Assembly: GCF_016406105.1 (NCBI RefSeq)
Contig: NZ_CP066308.1
Coordinates: forward strand, 1,189,501 to 1,253,500
Reading direction: 5' to 3'
DNA length: 64,000 nt
Origin: Brevibacillus composti
Lineage (GTDB): Bacteria; Bacillota; Bacilli; Brevibacillales; Brevibacillaceae
Each line of letters begins with the position of its first letter. Position 1 is the first letter of the stretch. Under the pieces are notes generated by a model. It searched no databases. It saw only the letters and a program-made list of their open reading frames with translations, and had not been told where the DNA came from. The position numbers and the translations under genes were made by a program. Positions 52,175 to 61,682 of the stretch are shown here, piece after piece.

Positions 52175-53329
52175 TCAGTTCTCTACTCTACTTTTCTGTT
52201 CGTTCATCGCTTGCCACTCGCTCAGCAGCAGGTTCCAAAACGGCTTCACCGCATTCTCGGCCAGATAGTGTTTCCCGCGGCTGCTGACGTAGCGGCACAT
52301 CTCCTGGTAATAGGCCGGGTCGGAGAGTTTCCGGTAGCATTCCAGGATGTCGTGCTCGTCGCGAACGAACAGCGGGTAATTCTCTCCCAGCAGGTGGACA
52401 TTGCCGACGGTTTTCGTCGTGATCACGGGCACGCCCAGCCCCATGTACTCCAGTACGCGGGAAAGATAAGAATGCGAAGGATTTTTATCCGGCGTGCTGT
52501 CGTAGATCAGCGCCAGCCCGATCCCGCTTTTTAGGATCATCCGTTTGGTTTGCCACATCGACTTTTGTCCGTGATCCACGACCCCTGGCGAGCGAAGCAA
52601 CTCTTGCGCCCGTCTGCGGTAACGGCCGACGATGGAGGGATACAGCACATGGAGCTTGGCTTGGGGCGTTTCTTTGCGGATCAGGCGAATGGCGCGCACG
52701 GCTTTATTAAGCCCGTAGCGGGGCCGAATCACTCCGGCGACGATCAGATCGAGCGGCGAATTCGGCTGGATGGAGGAGTGCTCATCGCTGGAGAAGTTCT
52801 CCACGAACTGGGGCAGAACATGGATTTTGCGATCCAGCTCGTGCGCAGAGTAGCTCGTCTTTCGCTCCAGATAATCGCGATAGCGTCTGGCGTTGGGCAC
52901 GGTTTGGAAAAAAATCATGCGGCAGTTCTTGAACAGATGATCGACCTTGTGCATGATGATCGGGTCCTTCAGATTGTAGTGAATCGAGAGGAACAGCAGC
53001 TTTTTCCCCAGCGAGGGCTTTTTCTTCACAAACTCCCGGGCCTGTGTCCTACCGCGAATAAAGATGAAATCATAGTTATAGCTCCGGTCCAGTCGGATGA
53101 TTTTCCGATTCAGCTCGTCGGATTGGTAAAAACGGACATGCCGAAAGTGAAAGCCGCCCATGCCATTGACGTATCGGAAAGGGAGCACGCAGTGCAGGAC
53201 AAAATCCTCTTGCTGCCGGGGAGACAGGCGCTCCACTTCACGGTCAATCGCCTGCAGCATGATAAAAAATTGCAATACATTTCCTTTGGGCTTAAACGAC
53301 TCCAGCGGACAGGAAAAACAGATTTTCAC
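52175..53329 (-). CDS. Glycosyltransferase, GT-B-like, with its last codons supplied by the intron
   Basis: The protein is 384 residues when started at the GTG at 53329 behind AAGGAGAG; longer upstream extensions lack a site. The C-terminal half has the GT-B donor-binding pattern (PLDLIVAGVIRPRYGLNKAV, LEYMGLGVPVITTKTVG). It probably glycosylates a surface polymer or lipid. The last five codons and the stop (SRVEN) lie within the 3' end of the group II intron; before insertion the frame would have run on for about 17 more codons into the IclR terminator. It is divergent from the TetR gene. Confidence 0.8.
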   Translation of the reverse strand: MKICFSCPLESFKPKGNVLQFFIMLQAIDREVERLSPRQQEDFVLHCVLPFRYVNGMGGFHFRHVRFYQSDELNRKIIRLDRSYNYDFIFIRGRTQAREFVKKKPSLGKKLLFLSIHYNLKDPIIMHKVDHLFKNCRMIFFQTVPNARRYRDYLERKTSYSAHELDRKIHVLPQFVENFSSDEHSSIQPNSPLDLIVAGVIRPRYGLNKAVRAIRLIRKETPQAKLHVLYPSIVGRYRRRAQELLRSPGVVDHGQKSMWQTKRMILKSGIGLALIYDSTPDKNPSHSYLSRVLEYMGLGVPVITTKTVGNVHLLGENYPLFVRDEHDILECYRKLSDPAYYQEMCRYVSSRGKHYLAENAVKPFWNLLLSEWQAMNEQKSRVEN

Positions 53330-53417
53330 GCGATTCTCTCCTTCGGATCTCTTCCCAGCCATCATATGCGAATGCCCGGAGAGCGGAGATAGAAAGTTAT
53401 CGCTTGGTAAATGGGGA

Positions 53418-53446
53418 TTGACAGAAATGTTTACCCGAGTTAATTT
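53418..53446 (+). promoter_or_regulatory. Promoter of the TetR gene with an overlapping palindrome
   Basis: TTGACA (53418-53423) and TAATTT (53441-53446) are 17 bases apart, an almost ideal promoter. The -10 lies within an inverted repeat TTAAT-TT-ATTAA (53440-53451), a candidate TetR operator for autoregulation and possibly for the divergent glycosyltransferase. Confidence 0.6.
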
Positions 53447-53489
53447 ATTAATACGAGTACATATTAGAAAAAAAAGGAGCTTTTTGACG

Positions 53490-54116
53490 GTGCAGAAGAT
53501 TCCCTTGCGTGAGTGGAAAAAGGCAAAGACCAAGCAGGCTTTGCTCCAGGCCTGCCTGGAATTGATTGGCGAAAGGTCGTTTCGGCATGTGTACGTGGAA
53601 GACATTTGTCGCCGGGCAGAAGTCTCCAAGGTGACGTTTTTTAAGTTTTTTCCGCAAAAGGAGGACCTGCTCCTCTACTTCATGTGCCTCTGGCTGACGG
53701 ATCGGTTGATGGAGCTGGCGGAGTCGCCCAAGCGAGGCACCCAGGCGCTGCGGCACCTCTTTCAAAAGGTGGATGAGAGCGCCAGAGAAGTGCCGGGGAT
53801 TATGCTCAGCCTGATTGGATTTCTATCCGAGGTGAAGATGCATCCGTGCATGCCGGAGCTGTCCGATGCAGAGATTCATCTGTATTATCCCGGAAAAGAG
53901 GAGCAGGCACGGGCGATCGTCCCGGATCTGCAGCATCTGTTTCAGCGCTGCGTGGAGGAGGCCATTGCGGACGGGGAGATTGCCGAAGGACGCGGGGTGG
54001 AGGAGATGGTGATCGGGTTGTTTACGATCTTCTACGGAGCGTACCTGACCGCCCATCTCTACCAATCCCAAGATTTCTTCCGGTTTTACGAGTTGCATCT
54101 CAAACTTTTGCTTTAG
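53490..54116 (+). CDS. TetR-family transcriptional regulator
   Basis: A 208-residue protein beginning VQKIPLREWKKAKTKQALL, with a TetR helix-turn-helix (FRHVYVEDICRRAEVSKVTFFKFFPQKEDLL) followed by a divergent ligand-binding half. The GTG at 53490 lies behind GGAG with a 10-base spacer. An in-frame run to 53160 lacks a site and overlaps the divergent glycosyltransferase. The DUF4188 gene follows 13 bases later, so the two probably form a regulator/target pair, with repression relieved by an unknown ligand. Confidence 0.88.
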   Translation: MQKIPLREWKKAKTKQALLQACLELIGERSFRHVYVEDICRRAEVSKVTFFKFFPQKEDLLLYFMCLWLTDRLMELAESPKRGTQALRHLFQKVDESAREVPGIMLSLIGFLSEVKMHPCMPELSDAEIHLYYPGKEEQARAIVPDLQHLFQRCVEEAIADGEIAEGRGVEEMVIGLFTIFYGAYLTAHLYQSQDFFRFYELHLKLLL

Positions 54117-54129
54117 GTAGGTGGTAACG

Positions 54130-54636
54130 ATGGGAAAATTCGTGGCAGGTCGGCATACAGCAGAGATGGAAGGGCCGTTCGTGGTGTTCGTCATCGGCCT
54201 TCACATCAACAACTGGCTCGCAGTCCATCAGTGGCTGCCCATCATCCAGGCGATGAACAGGATGCTGCGGGAGCTGTATCAAAACAGGGAGCTCGGCTTC
54301 CTGGACGCAGCCTTTTTCTGGGGTGGCCGCGGGCCGGTCATGATTCAGTATTGGCGCTCGTATGACCAGCTGGAGCAGTACGCGCGAGGCAGTGCCGCGC
54401 ATCTGAACGCATGGCGCGATTTTAACAAAAAGGCAGCCCGTATGGGAAAGGTGGGCTTTTTCCATGAGACCTACCTGGTCGAAGATGGCAGGTATGAATG
54501 CATGTACGTCAATATGCCGGTCTACGGCCTGGCCAAAGCGGGCAAGCACGTTCCGGCAGTGGGCGCCAGAGAGACGGCCAGGCGGAGACTGGGCGGGCAG
54601 AATGAGCCGGCTGTGCCCACGCCGGATGCTTTTTGA
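54130..54636 (+). CDS. DUF4188 (monooxygenase-like) protein
   Basis: A 168-residue protein resembling the DUF4188 family (FVVFVIGLHINNW near the N-terminus, then PVMIQYWRSYDQLEQYAR and HLNAWRDFNKKAARMGKVGFFHETY). Family members have a dimeric alpha/beta-barrel-like fold and are thought to be monooxygenase-like; some sit beside TetR-type regulators, as here. The ATG follows AGGTGG. The substrate is unknown. A strong terminator closes the unit. Confidence 0.85.
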   Translation: MGKFVAGRHTAEMEGPFVVFVIGLHINNWLAVHQWLPIIQAMNRMLRELYQNRELGFLDAAFFWGGRGPVMIQYWRSYDQLEQYARGSAAHLNAWRDFNKKAARMGKVGFFHETYLVEDGRYECMYVNMPVYGLAKAGKHVPAVGARETARRRLGGQNEPAVPTPDAF

Positions 54637-54655
54637 GGAACGGAATAAACGCACA

Positions 54656-54693
54656 AAACGACCGCCCCGCTTGACGCAATGGGGCGGTCGTTT
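54656..54693 (+). terminator. Intrinsic terminator of the TetR-DUF4188 unit
   Basis: A perfect 13-bp stem AAACGACCGCCCC / GGGGCGGTCGTTT. The A-rich left arm lets it also serve the convergent helicase gene. Confidence 0.9.
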
Positions 54694-54727
54694 ATTCGGG
54701 CACGGCCGAAATCTGTGACGGTCGTTT

Positions 54728-57700
54728 TCACGACCCGAGCATCAATATCTCGCGAATCTCCTGCTCCGACAGAGAGGAGACCGCCTCCTGACCGGGCTGG
54801 ATCACTTCCTCCAGCAGATGCTTCTTTTTCTGCTGCAGCTCATGCATTTTCTCCTCGACTGTCCCCTCTGTCACCAGGCGGATGACGTGCACCACGTTTT
54901 TCTGGCCGATCCGGTGAGCACGGTCTGTCGCCTGCTCCTCCACAGCGGGATTCCACCAGAGATCGTAGAGGATCACGGTATCCGCTCCGGTCAGATTGAG
55001 CCCCGTTCCTCCCGCTTTCAAAGAGAGGAGAAACACGTCCCGCTCTCCCTCGTTAAACCGGCTGCATAGCTCGACGCGCTCGGCAGCCGGCGTCTGTCCG
55101 TCCAGGTAGAAGAACGGCACTCCCTGATAGCCCAGCTCTTTGGCGATTAGACGCAGCATCTCGGTGAACTGGGAAAAGATCAGCGGGCGTTTGCCGGCGC
55201 GGCGGCACTCCGCCACGAGCTCCAGCAGCTGCTCCAGTTTGGCCGAGCCGCCGCGGTAGCCTTCGACGAACAGGGCCGGATGGCAGCAAAGCTGGCGAAG
55301 CCGGGTGAGACCGGCCAGAATTTTGATCCGGTTTTTTTCGAAGCTGTCCTCGCGCAGATGCTTGAGCGTCTCCTGCTGCAGTCTGGCCAGGTAGGCCAGG
55401 TACAGCTTCTTCTGCTCGGGCAGCAGCTGAGAGGCCTGCAGCATCTCGATTTTCTCCGGCAGTTCCCCGAGCACGTCCGCTTTTTGGCGGCGCAGCAGAA
55501 ACGGGCGGATCCGTCTGGCCACTTGCTCACGGGGGAGTTCGTGAAAGGATTTCCTGCCCGCAAACAAGGCGGGAAAGACAGCGTCAAAGATCGACCACAA
55601 TTCCTCCAGATTGTTCTCGACAGGGGTCCCGGTCAGCGCAAATCGATGCTCGGCCCCCAGCGACTTGACCGCCTGTGCCGTCTGCGTCGCATGGTTTTTA
55701 AAGGCTTGCGCTTCATCGAGGATCAGCGTATGAAAGCTGCGCTCGGCGTACCACTCGTGATCTCTGCGCAGCAGCGGGTAGGAGGTGATGATCACATCGG
55801 CTTCGGAGGCGCGGTCCAGGGCATCGCGCCGTTCGGCCTTGCTGCCGTCGGCGATGACCGTCCGGATCGCGGGCGCAAATTTGCGCAGTTCATTTCGCCA
55901 GTTGTACATGAGCGAGGCGGGGGAGACGACGAGCGCGGGCCGTCCTTGCGCGCGGATCTCGTCTGTTACGGAGGCGAGATATGCAATGCTCTGCAAGGTT
56001 TTGCCCAGCCCCATCTCATCCGCCAAGATACCGCCGAAGCGGTAGTGAGCCAGCGTTTTCATCCATTGATAGCCGTACGCCTGATAATCGCGAATCACAG
56101 GTGCAAGCTGCGCGGGAACGGGAAAATCGAGATTGTCGGGATTCCGCAGGTCTTCCAGCAAGCGCCGCAGGCTTCTGCCCAGCTTGAGTACATGTCCCTG
56201 CCGCCCGCCATCCAGAACCGGGAGCGCCCGCATGAGGGGCAGACGGAAGGCAGCTCCTTCGCCTTCGCCAATCTGCAGCACGATCCCGTTCATGATCTGG
56301 CGGAGCTCTTCATAATCGGGCGTCTCCAGCGGCAGGAGAGCGCCGTTTGGCAGTCGATGATACCTGCGTTTTTCCTGGAGGGACTGGAGTAGCTGGCGGA
56401 TCTCCCGCTCGGGGATGCCGTCGATCTCAAAGCGAAACGCCAGCCAATCGGTCCGCTCCTCCCTGTCCACATGCACCTTCGGCGGGGCGGAAGGGCGATG
56501 CAGCCTCGTTTTGACAGCGGAGGTGGCGAAGATGTTCACCAGGCCTTCCAGCTGAGGGACGAGATAGTAGAGAAACGCGTATTCGGCCTCCTCGTCAACG
56601 AGGAAAAAGCCGCCTTCCGTCCGGGTGAAGGAGGCGCGCTCCATCAGCTCCAGGATGCGCCGCTCCCGCTCCCCGTCTCGCATCAGGATGCGGTCGCTGC
56701 CGCGGCCAGGTCCGTCTCCTTCGAGCGGATTGATGACGATATCGCCATACTGAAACTCCAGACCGGCCAACAGCCGATCACGGACTCGGTCGAGATAGAG
56801 ACGGGCCACAAGAGGCGTGCGCACTATGCGCGCCGATACGGCTTCGGCCATCTCTACGCGGCCGAGCTTCATCAGATGGGGAATGACCTGCGTGAAAAAG
56901 GGCTGCATTTGTGCAGGGGTCATCCGAATTTGCGGCGTGTGGGAAGCGGCGAGAGCCTGCTTCAGCGCGGACAGACGGCTGCCGTGCTCGGCTTCGACAG
57001 CATGCAGCACTCCCTCGTGCAGCACCACGCCGTAGGCTTCCAGGACGATCAGCTCATCCAGGCCGTCGACTTCCATCCGGTAGAGGCCGCCCGCTGCTTC
57101 GTCGAAGGAGAAGCGGAGCGGCAGCGGTCCGTCCGTCAGCCGAAGGCCGTCATACGCCTGGTCGCCCTGGATGAGTTGGACCGAGGGAGCGGCCGATAGC
57201 AGCGGACACAAGGCCTGCCAGGAATCAGGGGGGATCAGCAGCATGCGCTCGCCGCAAATGCTTTTGGCTGCAGGGGCATAGGGGCTGGCCGTTTCCCGGT
57301 AGAGGTTTTCATTTCGGCAGATCTGGAGGAGCTGCGTGAGGACGGCATCATCCTCTGGGCGAAAGCGGTGCAGAGCGGGATCATAGGCAAATGATTTGGA
57401 AAAGAGATGCGCTTCCCGCAGCTCAAGCCTGCCCAGAAACTCCCGGATTTTTTGCACAATGTAGAGCCGTTTTGGCCCGATTTTCAGCTCGATCCCCAGC
57501 ATGTGCTTGCGGTACCCATAGGAAAAAGGCTTGAGGATGAACTGTACCTCCAGGACTTCTCTGGCATCGAACAAGGGGCGGAGGCTGTTTTCAGAGCGGC
57601 GTCCCTGGTCGGCAAAGAGAGCCAGCAGGCGATTGGTCAACTGAACATCTCTCTCGCTGATCCCGGCCGCTTCGTCCGGGGAAGCAGAGGGGGAAGCCGG

Positions 57701-58027
57701 GGAGGGAAGGGGTGTCCTGTTATCCAGCTGTCCGTCCTGTTGAAGCTCGTATAGAGAGAACAGCATGGCTGCAATATGTTGGCAGCGCTGCTCGTATGAA
57801 TCCAGCGAGGGGCAGGTGCAGGATGCATCCACAACTCCCGTCTGGGCAAAATGAATGGCTGTCTGGAAGCTGCCTGCGCTGCCTTTTACCGTGCCTTTGA
57901 ATGCAAAAGAGGCGGGATCGATGACGGTAAGCGTCACTTTCCCCGCCTGATAATAGGCTTTTCCTTTTTCATATGAAATGCGGCCGCACAGCGACTTGAT
58001 CATCTCCAGGGTGAGTGGTAACCTCAT
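54728..58027 (-). CDS. SNF2-family helicase with SWIM zinc finger (YwqA-like)
   Basis: A 1099-residue protein. The N-terminus has a SWIM-type zinc-binding motif (SCTCPSLDSYEQRCQHIAAM, about residues 68-87), then a long divergent region and a SNF2 motor: Walker A-like LADEMGLGKTLQSIAY (about 670), DEAQ box FHTLILDEAQAFKNH (about 767) and the C-terminal helicase half (FFYLDGQTPAAERVELCSRFN, DRAHRIGQKN). Bacterial relatives such as YwqA (RapA/HepA-like) remodel DNA-protein or RNA polymerase complexes, but the role here is unknown. The ATG follows AAAGGATC. It is likely monocistronic. Confidence 0.9.
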   Translation of the reverse strand: MRLPLTLEMIKSLCGRISYEKGKAYYQAGKVTLTVIDPASFAFKGTVKGSAGSFQTAIHFAQTGVVDASCTCPSLDSYEQRCQHIAAMLFSLYELQQDGQLDNRTPLPSPASPSASPDEAAGISERDVQLTNRLLALFADQGRRSENSLRPLFDAREVLEVQFILKPFSYGYRKHMLGIELKIGPKRLYIVQKIREFLGRLELREAHLFSKSFAYDPALHRFRPEDDAVLTQLLQICRNENLYRETASPYAPAAKSICGERMLLIPPDSWQALCPLLSAAPSVQLIQGDQAYDGLRLTDGPLPLRFSFDEAAGGLYRMEVDGLDELIVLEAYGVVLHEGVLHAVEAEHGSRLSALKQALAASHTPQIRMTPAQMQPFFTQVIPHLMKLGRVEMAEAVSARIVRTPLVARLYLDRVRDRLLAGLEFQYGDIVINPLEGDGPGRGSDRILMRDGERERRILELMERASFTRTEGGFFLVDEEAEYAFLYYLVPQLEGLVNIFATSAVKTRLHRPSAPPKVHVDREERTDWLAFRFEIDGIPEREIRQLLQSLQEKRRYHRLPNGALLPLETPDYEELRQIMNGIVLQIGEGEGAAFRLPLMRALPVLDGGRQGHVLKLGRSLRRLLEDLRNPDNLDFPVPAQLAPVIRDYQAYGYQWMKTLAHYRFGGILADEMGLGKTLQSIAYLASVTDEIRAQGRPALVVSPASLMYNWRNELRKFAPAIRTVIADGSKAERRDALDRASEADVIITSYPLLRRDHEWYAERSFHTLILDEAQAFKNHATQTAQAVKSLGAEHRFALTGTPVENNLEELWSIFDAVFPALFAGRKSFHELPREQVARRIRPFLLRRQKADVLGELPEKIEMLQASQLLPEQKKLYLAYLARLQQETLKHLREDSFEKNRIKILAGLTRLRQLCCHPALFVEGYRGGSAKLEQLLELVAECRRAGKRPLIFSQFTEMLRLIAKELGYQGVPFFYLDGQTPAAERVELCSRFNEGERDVFLLSLKAGGTGLNLTGADTVILYDLWWNPAVEEQATDRAHRIGQKNVVHVIRLVTEGTVEEKMHELQQKKKHLLEEVIQPGQEAVSSLSEQEIREILMLGS

Positions 58028-58092
58028 GGCTTTGATCCTTTCTAAGCAGAGAATTCGTCCACTCTATGATAACAGAAAGGAGAGAGAGCCGA

Positions 58093-58668
58093 CTAAAACG
58101 AAGGCAGATTGTCCAGGTTATTTTCCTTGATACCGTCAGGCTCGCTGCGTAGTATATCGCGCCCGTATTTGTGAAAAACATCGACGTGCGCGAGACGGCC
58201 TGCCTTTGCCTCCTCGAGCGCTGTTACGTAGTCCAGCTCCCGCCCCGAATTCGTCTTGAAGGCGATCAAATCGCCATCTTCGTTTTTCCGCACGGCGACG
58301 ATCTGCTCTTTGCCGCCGCCAGTTGGCACAGTGCCGGGGCTGGACAGGTGAGTGGCGCCAAATGAGGGCTGGGGTGCTGCGCCGAGACCGGCAGGTGGCG
58401 TTTCGCCGAGACTGGCAGATGGGGCGGTGCCGAGGCCGGCGGGTGAAGGCGCACCGTGGCCTGCAGACGGAGCAGCGCCGAGACTGGCGGATGGAGCCCC
58501 GCCCAGCATGGTGGTGACAGGGGAGGTACTCATCTGGTCGACAGCTGCCTGCTGCCCTTGTCCCGTGGCTCCTTGAGGGGCACTCCCTTCCTGCGCGGCC
58601 TGCCGGGCCTCTTGCTCGCCCCTCGCTTTGTACGCCTCGTAAATCTCCTCAAAGTTCTTTTGATCCAT
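58093..58668 (-). CDS. DUF3892-domain protein with low-complexity Gly/Ala/Pro/Ser repeats
   Basis: A 191-residue protein. The N-terminal 45 residues are helical and charged (MDQKNFEEIYEAYKARGEQ), the middle (about 56-104) is a run of degenerate 8-9-residue repeats such as GAAPSASLG, and the C-terminal 75 residues (QIVAVRKNEDGDLIAFKTN, then LDYVTALEEAKAGRLAHVDV) form a DUF3892 domain. There is no signal peptide. The ATG lies behind AAGGAGGAA. The domain's function is unknown. It starts 215 bases from the aconitase stop on the same strand and is not clearly coupled to it. Confidence 0.8.
   Translation of the reverse strand: MDQKNFEEIYEAYKARGEQEARQAAQEGSAPQGATGQGQQAAVDQMSTSPVTTMLGGAPSASLGAAPSAGHGAPSPAGLGTAPSASLGETPPAGLGAAPQPSFGATHLSSPGTVPTGGGKEQIVAVRKNEDGDLIAFKTNSGRELDYVTALEEAKAGRLAHVDVFHKYGRDILRSEPDGIKENNLDNLPSF
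58357..58503 (-). repeat. Degenerate coding repeat in the DUF3892 gene
   Basis: About six imperfect units encode variants of GAAPSAxLG. They are GC-rich and slightly variable in length, consistent with slippage expansion of a flexible linker. Confidence 0.75.
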
Positions 58669-58758
58669 GGTGTCATTCCTCCTTCCCGTATAGCATGCCT
58701 CCTTTCTACCGGAACATACATTCGGCCCCTGGCGTCGACAACTCCCAGCCACATAAAC

Positions 58759-58800
58759 AAACAGGCAGCGCACCGTCCGGAGACGATGGCTGCCTGTTTT
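58759..58800 (-). terminator. Probable intrinsic terminator of the aconitase gene
   Basis: AACAGGCAGC pairs with GCTGCCTGTT around a 19-base loop. Minus-strand transcription then meets TTTGTTTATG. It lies about 80 bases past the aconitase stop. Confidence 0.65.
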
Positions 58801-58882
58801 GGGTGGGTGGGTGCTGTAAAACGTTCGGGATATTTCTGCTGCTTACTTGCAAGGTAACTCTTTTTCAGGCAAGGACGGCTGC

Positions 58883-61612
58883 TTACGCCGTAACCGGTTT
58901 GCCTTCGTCCAGCAGCTGGCGCAGCACGGTTTGCAGAATGCCGCCGTTGCGGTAGTAGTCCACGTCTACCAAGCTGTCCAGACGGACGATCGCATCGAAT
59001 TCAAAGCTGCTGCCGTCTTGGCGAGTCGCTTTTACCTTGACGCGCTGACCCGGCTGTACTTCGTCAGACAGACCGAGAATGTCGAAGGTTTCCGTACCGT
59101 CGATGCCGAGCGACTTCCAGCCTTGGTCGTCAGCAAATTGCAGCGGCAATACGCCCATGCCGACCAGGTTGGAGCGGTGGATACGCTCAAAGCTTTCTGC
59201 GATAACGGCTTTGATGCCGAGCAGGAAGGTACCTTTGGCTGCCCAGTCACGGGAAGAACCGGTACCGTACTCTTTACCGGCCAGAACCACCAGCGGCGTG
59301 CCATCTGCTTGATACTTCATGCAAGCATCGTAGATGGACATGATTTCGCCGGTCGGCAGGTATTTGGTTACGCCGCCCTCTGTGCCAGGAGCCACTTGGT
59401 TGCGGATGCGGATGTTGGCAAAAGTACCGCGCATCATGACATCGTGGCTTCCGCGGCGAGCGCCGTAGGAGTTGAAGTCTTTTCGTTCTACGCCGTTTTC
59501 CTGCAGGTATTTGCCTGCCGGGCTCGTCGGCGAGATGTTCCCTGCCGGGGAGATGTGGTCCGTCGTGACGGAATCGCCGAACAGCGCGATGGTGCGGGCT
59601 TTCAGGATTTCGTCGATATGGCCGACATCGCCGGTCAGGTTTTGGAAGAATGGAGGCTCTTGGATGTAGGTGGATTTTTCATCCCACTCGTACAGATCGC
59701 CGGTTGGCGCATCGATCTTGTTCCACTCTTCGTTTTGGGTGAAGACTTTTGCGTATTGTGCACGGAACAGCTCTGGATTCATCGCTTTGTCCATGGCTTC
59801 GTTCAGTTCTTGCGGTGTTGGCCAGATATCTTTCAGGTAAACAGGCTGACCGTCGTTGCCGATGCCGAGCGGCTCGGTCGTCAGGTCGATGTTTACATTT
59901 CCAGCCAGCGCATAGGCGATCACGAGCGGAGGTGAAGCGAGGTAGTTCGCTTTCACCAGCGCGTGGATGCGGCCTTCGAAGTTGCGGTTTCCGGAGAGAA
60001 CCGCTGCTACGGTCAGGTCGTTGTCGGCGATGGCCTTGCTGGTTTCTTCCGGCAGCGGACCGGAGTTACCGATACAAGTGGTGCAGCCGTAGCCGACGAC
60101 GTTGAAGCCGAGGGTGTTCAGAGAGTCGAGCAGACCTGCATCGATCAGGTATTGGGTCACGACACGGGATCCCGGAGCCAGGGAGCTCTTCACGAATGGA
60201 GGCTTCTTCAGGCCTTTTTCGACCGCTTTCTTCGCCAGGATACCTGCGCCCAGCATGACGCTCGGGTTGGAGGTATTGGTGCAGGAAGTGATCGCCGCGA
60301 TCACGACAGAGCCTGTTTTCAGGGTAGCCGTTTCACCGGTCGGGTAGTTGACTTGCACTTCTTTTGCAATCTTGTCTTCCGACAGACCGAAGCCGCCTTT
60401 TTCGATCGGAGCGCGCAGGCTTTCATTGAAGGATTCCTTCATGGAAGTCAGCTCGACGCGGTCTTGCGGACGCTTCGGACCAGCCAGGCTCGGCACCACG
60501 GTGGACAGATCCAGCTCCAGTGTTTCGGAGAAGACAGGGTCTGGCGTCTCGTCGGTGCGGAACAGGCCGTTTGCTTTGGTATAGGTTTCGACCAGCTCGA
60601 TCAGGGAATCCTCGCGGCCGGTTTGACGCAGGTAGTTGAGCGTTTCCGCGTCTACCGGGAAGAAGCCCATGGTCGCGCCGTATTCAGGAGCCATGTTGGC
60701 TACAGTCGCGCGGTCTGCCAGCGAGATGTTGGACAGGCCAGGACCGTAGAACTCCACGAATTTGCCGACAACGCCTTTTTTACGCAGCATTTGCGTAACC
60801 GTCAGAGCCAGGTCGGTAGCAGTCGCGCCTTCTTTCAGCGTGCCGGTCAGTTTGAAGCCGACCACCTCTGGCGTGACGAAGTAAAGCGGTTGGCCGAGCA
60901 TGCCTGCCTCTGCCTCGATACCGCCGACACCCCAGCCGAGTACGCCCAGACCGTTGATCATGGTGGTGTGGGAGTCCGTACCGACGAGAGAGTCAGGGAA
61001 AGCGACCAGTTCGCCGTCTACTTCGCGCGTAGCGATCACGGATGCGAGGTACTCCAGGTTTACCTGGTGAACGATACCGGTCGCAGGAGGAACGACGCGG
61101 AAGTTGTCAAAAGCGGTTTGCGCCCAGCGCAGGAAGCGGTAGCGCTCCTGGTTGCGTTCGAATTCCAGCTTCATGTTGTGGTCGAGGGCTTGATCGTTTC
61201 CGAAATCGTCAACCATGACGGAGTGGTCGATAACCAGATCGACCGGTACCAGCGGATTGATGCGCTTCGGATCGCCGCCAGCGCGCTTCATCGCGATACG
61301 CATGGCAGCCAGGTCTACGACAGCGGGCACGCCGGTAAAGTCTTGCAGGACGATACGGGCAGGAGCGAGCGGTACTTCTTTGTTGCTGTCGCGTCCTTTT
61401 GTCCAGTTTGCCAGTTGCTGTACATGTTCTTTGGTAATGGCACGGCCGTCAAATTGACGAACAGCCGCTTCCAGCAGCACTTTGATGGAGAACGGCAGCT
61501 TGGAGATCTCGCCGATTCCTTGTTCTTCCAGGCCTTGCAGGCGGTAGTACGCGTACGATTTGCCGCCTACTTGCAGGGAAGACTTGACGTTGTAAGCATC
61601 GTTTTTAGCCAA
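58883..61612 (-). CDS. acnA: Aconitate hydratase (citB type), TTG start
   Basis: A 909-residue aconitase interconverting citrate and isocitrate in the TCA cycle; the apo-protein of this family also binds RNA. The three cluster ligands are seen in [15 protein letters not shown] and [15 protein letters not shown]. The N-terminal [19 protein letters not shown] and the C-terminal swivel ([19 protein letters not shown]) match CitB. I chose the TTG at 61612, nine bases behind AGGGAGG, because it begins exactly where the family starts; an ATG at 61645 lies upstream of that site. It is preceded by a leader with two palindromes and by a TATAAT promoter. It is not in an operon with other TCA genes. Confidence 0.95.
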   Translation of the reverse strand: MAKNDAYNVKSSLQVGGKSYAYYRLQGLEEQGIGEISKLPFSIKVLLEAAVRQFDGRAITKEHVQQLANWTKGRDSNKEVPLAPARIVLQDFTGVPAVVDLAAMRIAMKRAGGDPKRINPLVPVDLVIDHSVMVDDFGNDQALDHNMKLEFERNQERYRFLRWAQTAFDNFRVVPPATGIVHQVNLEYLASVIATREVDGELVAFPDSLVGTDSHTTMINGLGVLGWGVGGIEAEAGMLGQPLYFVTPEVVGFKLTGTLKEGATATDLALTVTQMLRKKGVVGKFVEFYGPGLSNISLADRATVANMAPEYGATMGFFPVDAETLNYLRQTGREDSLIELVETYTKANGLFRTDETPDPVFSETLELDLSTVVPSLAGPKRPQDRVELTSMKESFNESLRAPIEKGGFGLSEDKIAKEVQVNYPTGETATLKTGSVVIAAITSCTNTSNPSVMLGAGILAKKAVEKGLKKPPFVKSSLAPGSRVVTQYLIDAGLLDSLNTLGFNVVGYGCTTCIGNSGPLPEETSKAIADNDLTVAAVLSGNRNFEGRIHALVKANYLASPPLVIAYALAGNVNIDLTTEPLGIGNDGQPVYLKDIWPTPQELNEAMDKAMNPELFRAQYAKVFTQNEEWNKIDAPTGDLYEWDEKSTYIQEPPFFQNLTGDVGHIDEILKARTIALFGDSVTTDHISPAGNISPTSPAGKYLQENGVERKDFNSYGARRGSHDVMMRGTFANIRIRNQVAPGTEGGVTKYLPTGEIMSIYDACMKYQADGTPLVVLAGKEYGTGSSRDWAAKGTFLLGIKAVIAESFERIHRSNLVGMGVLPLQFADDQGWKSLGIDGTETFDILGLSDEVQPGQRVKVKATRQDGSSFEFDAIVRLDSLVDVDYYRNGGILQTVLRQLLDEGKPVTA

Positions 61613-61639
61613 TGTGCACAACCTCCCTATTCTTCGGAG

Positions 61640-61663
61640 TTTCATCAGATGAAACTTAGTTTC
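61640..61663 (-). promoter_or_regulatory. Overlapping palindromes in the aconitase leader
   Basis: TTTCATC-A-GATGAAA (61640-61654) and GAAAC-TTA-GTTTC (61651-61663) share the GAAAC/GTTTC segment. They lie between the promoter and the ribosome binding site and could be a repressor operator or two mutually exclusive RNA hairpins. I know no established motif they match. Confidence 0.6.
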
Positions 61664-61682
61664 GTTTCTTCGTTACGACCCT

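Larger units (their letters stand above)
48760..52191 (+). mobile_element. Group II intron, interrupted by an IS4-family element
   Basis: The 5' end is GTGCCCAGC at 48760. The 10-base stretch 48990-48999 (GTGGGCGAAG) can pair completely, with two G-U pairs, to the ten exon bases 48750-48759 (CTTTGCCCGC), as expected of EBS1-IBS1, which supports the boundary. Domain V is at 52092-52123 (AGC triad, two-base bulge, GAAA-type loop) and the 3' end is CTCTACTCTAC near 52191. The intron-encoded reverse transcriptase begins at 49273. Without the inserted IS and one target copy the intron would be about 1.95 kb. Insertion directly beyond a terminator is typical of class C introns, though the class cannot be fixed from the sequence alone. 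Confidence 0.9.
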
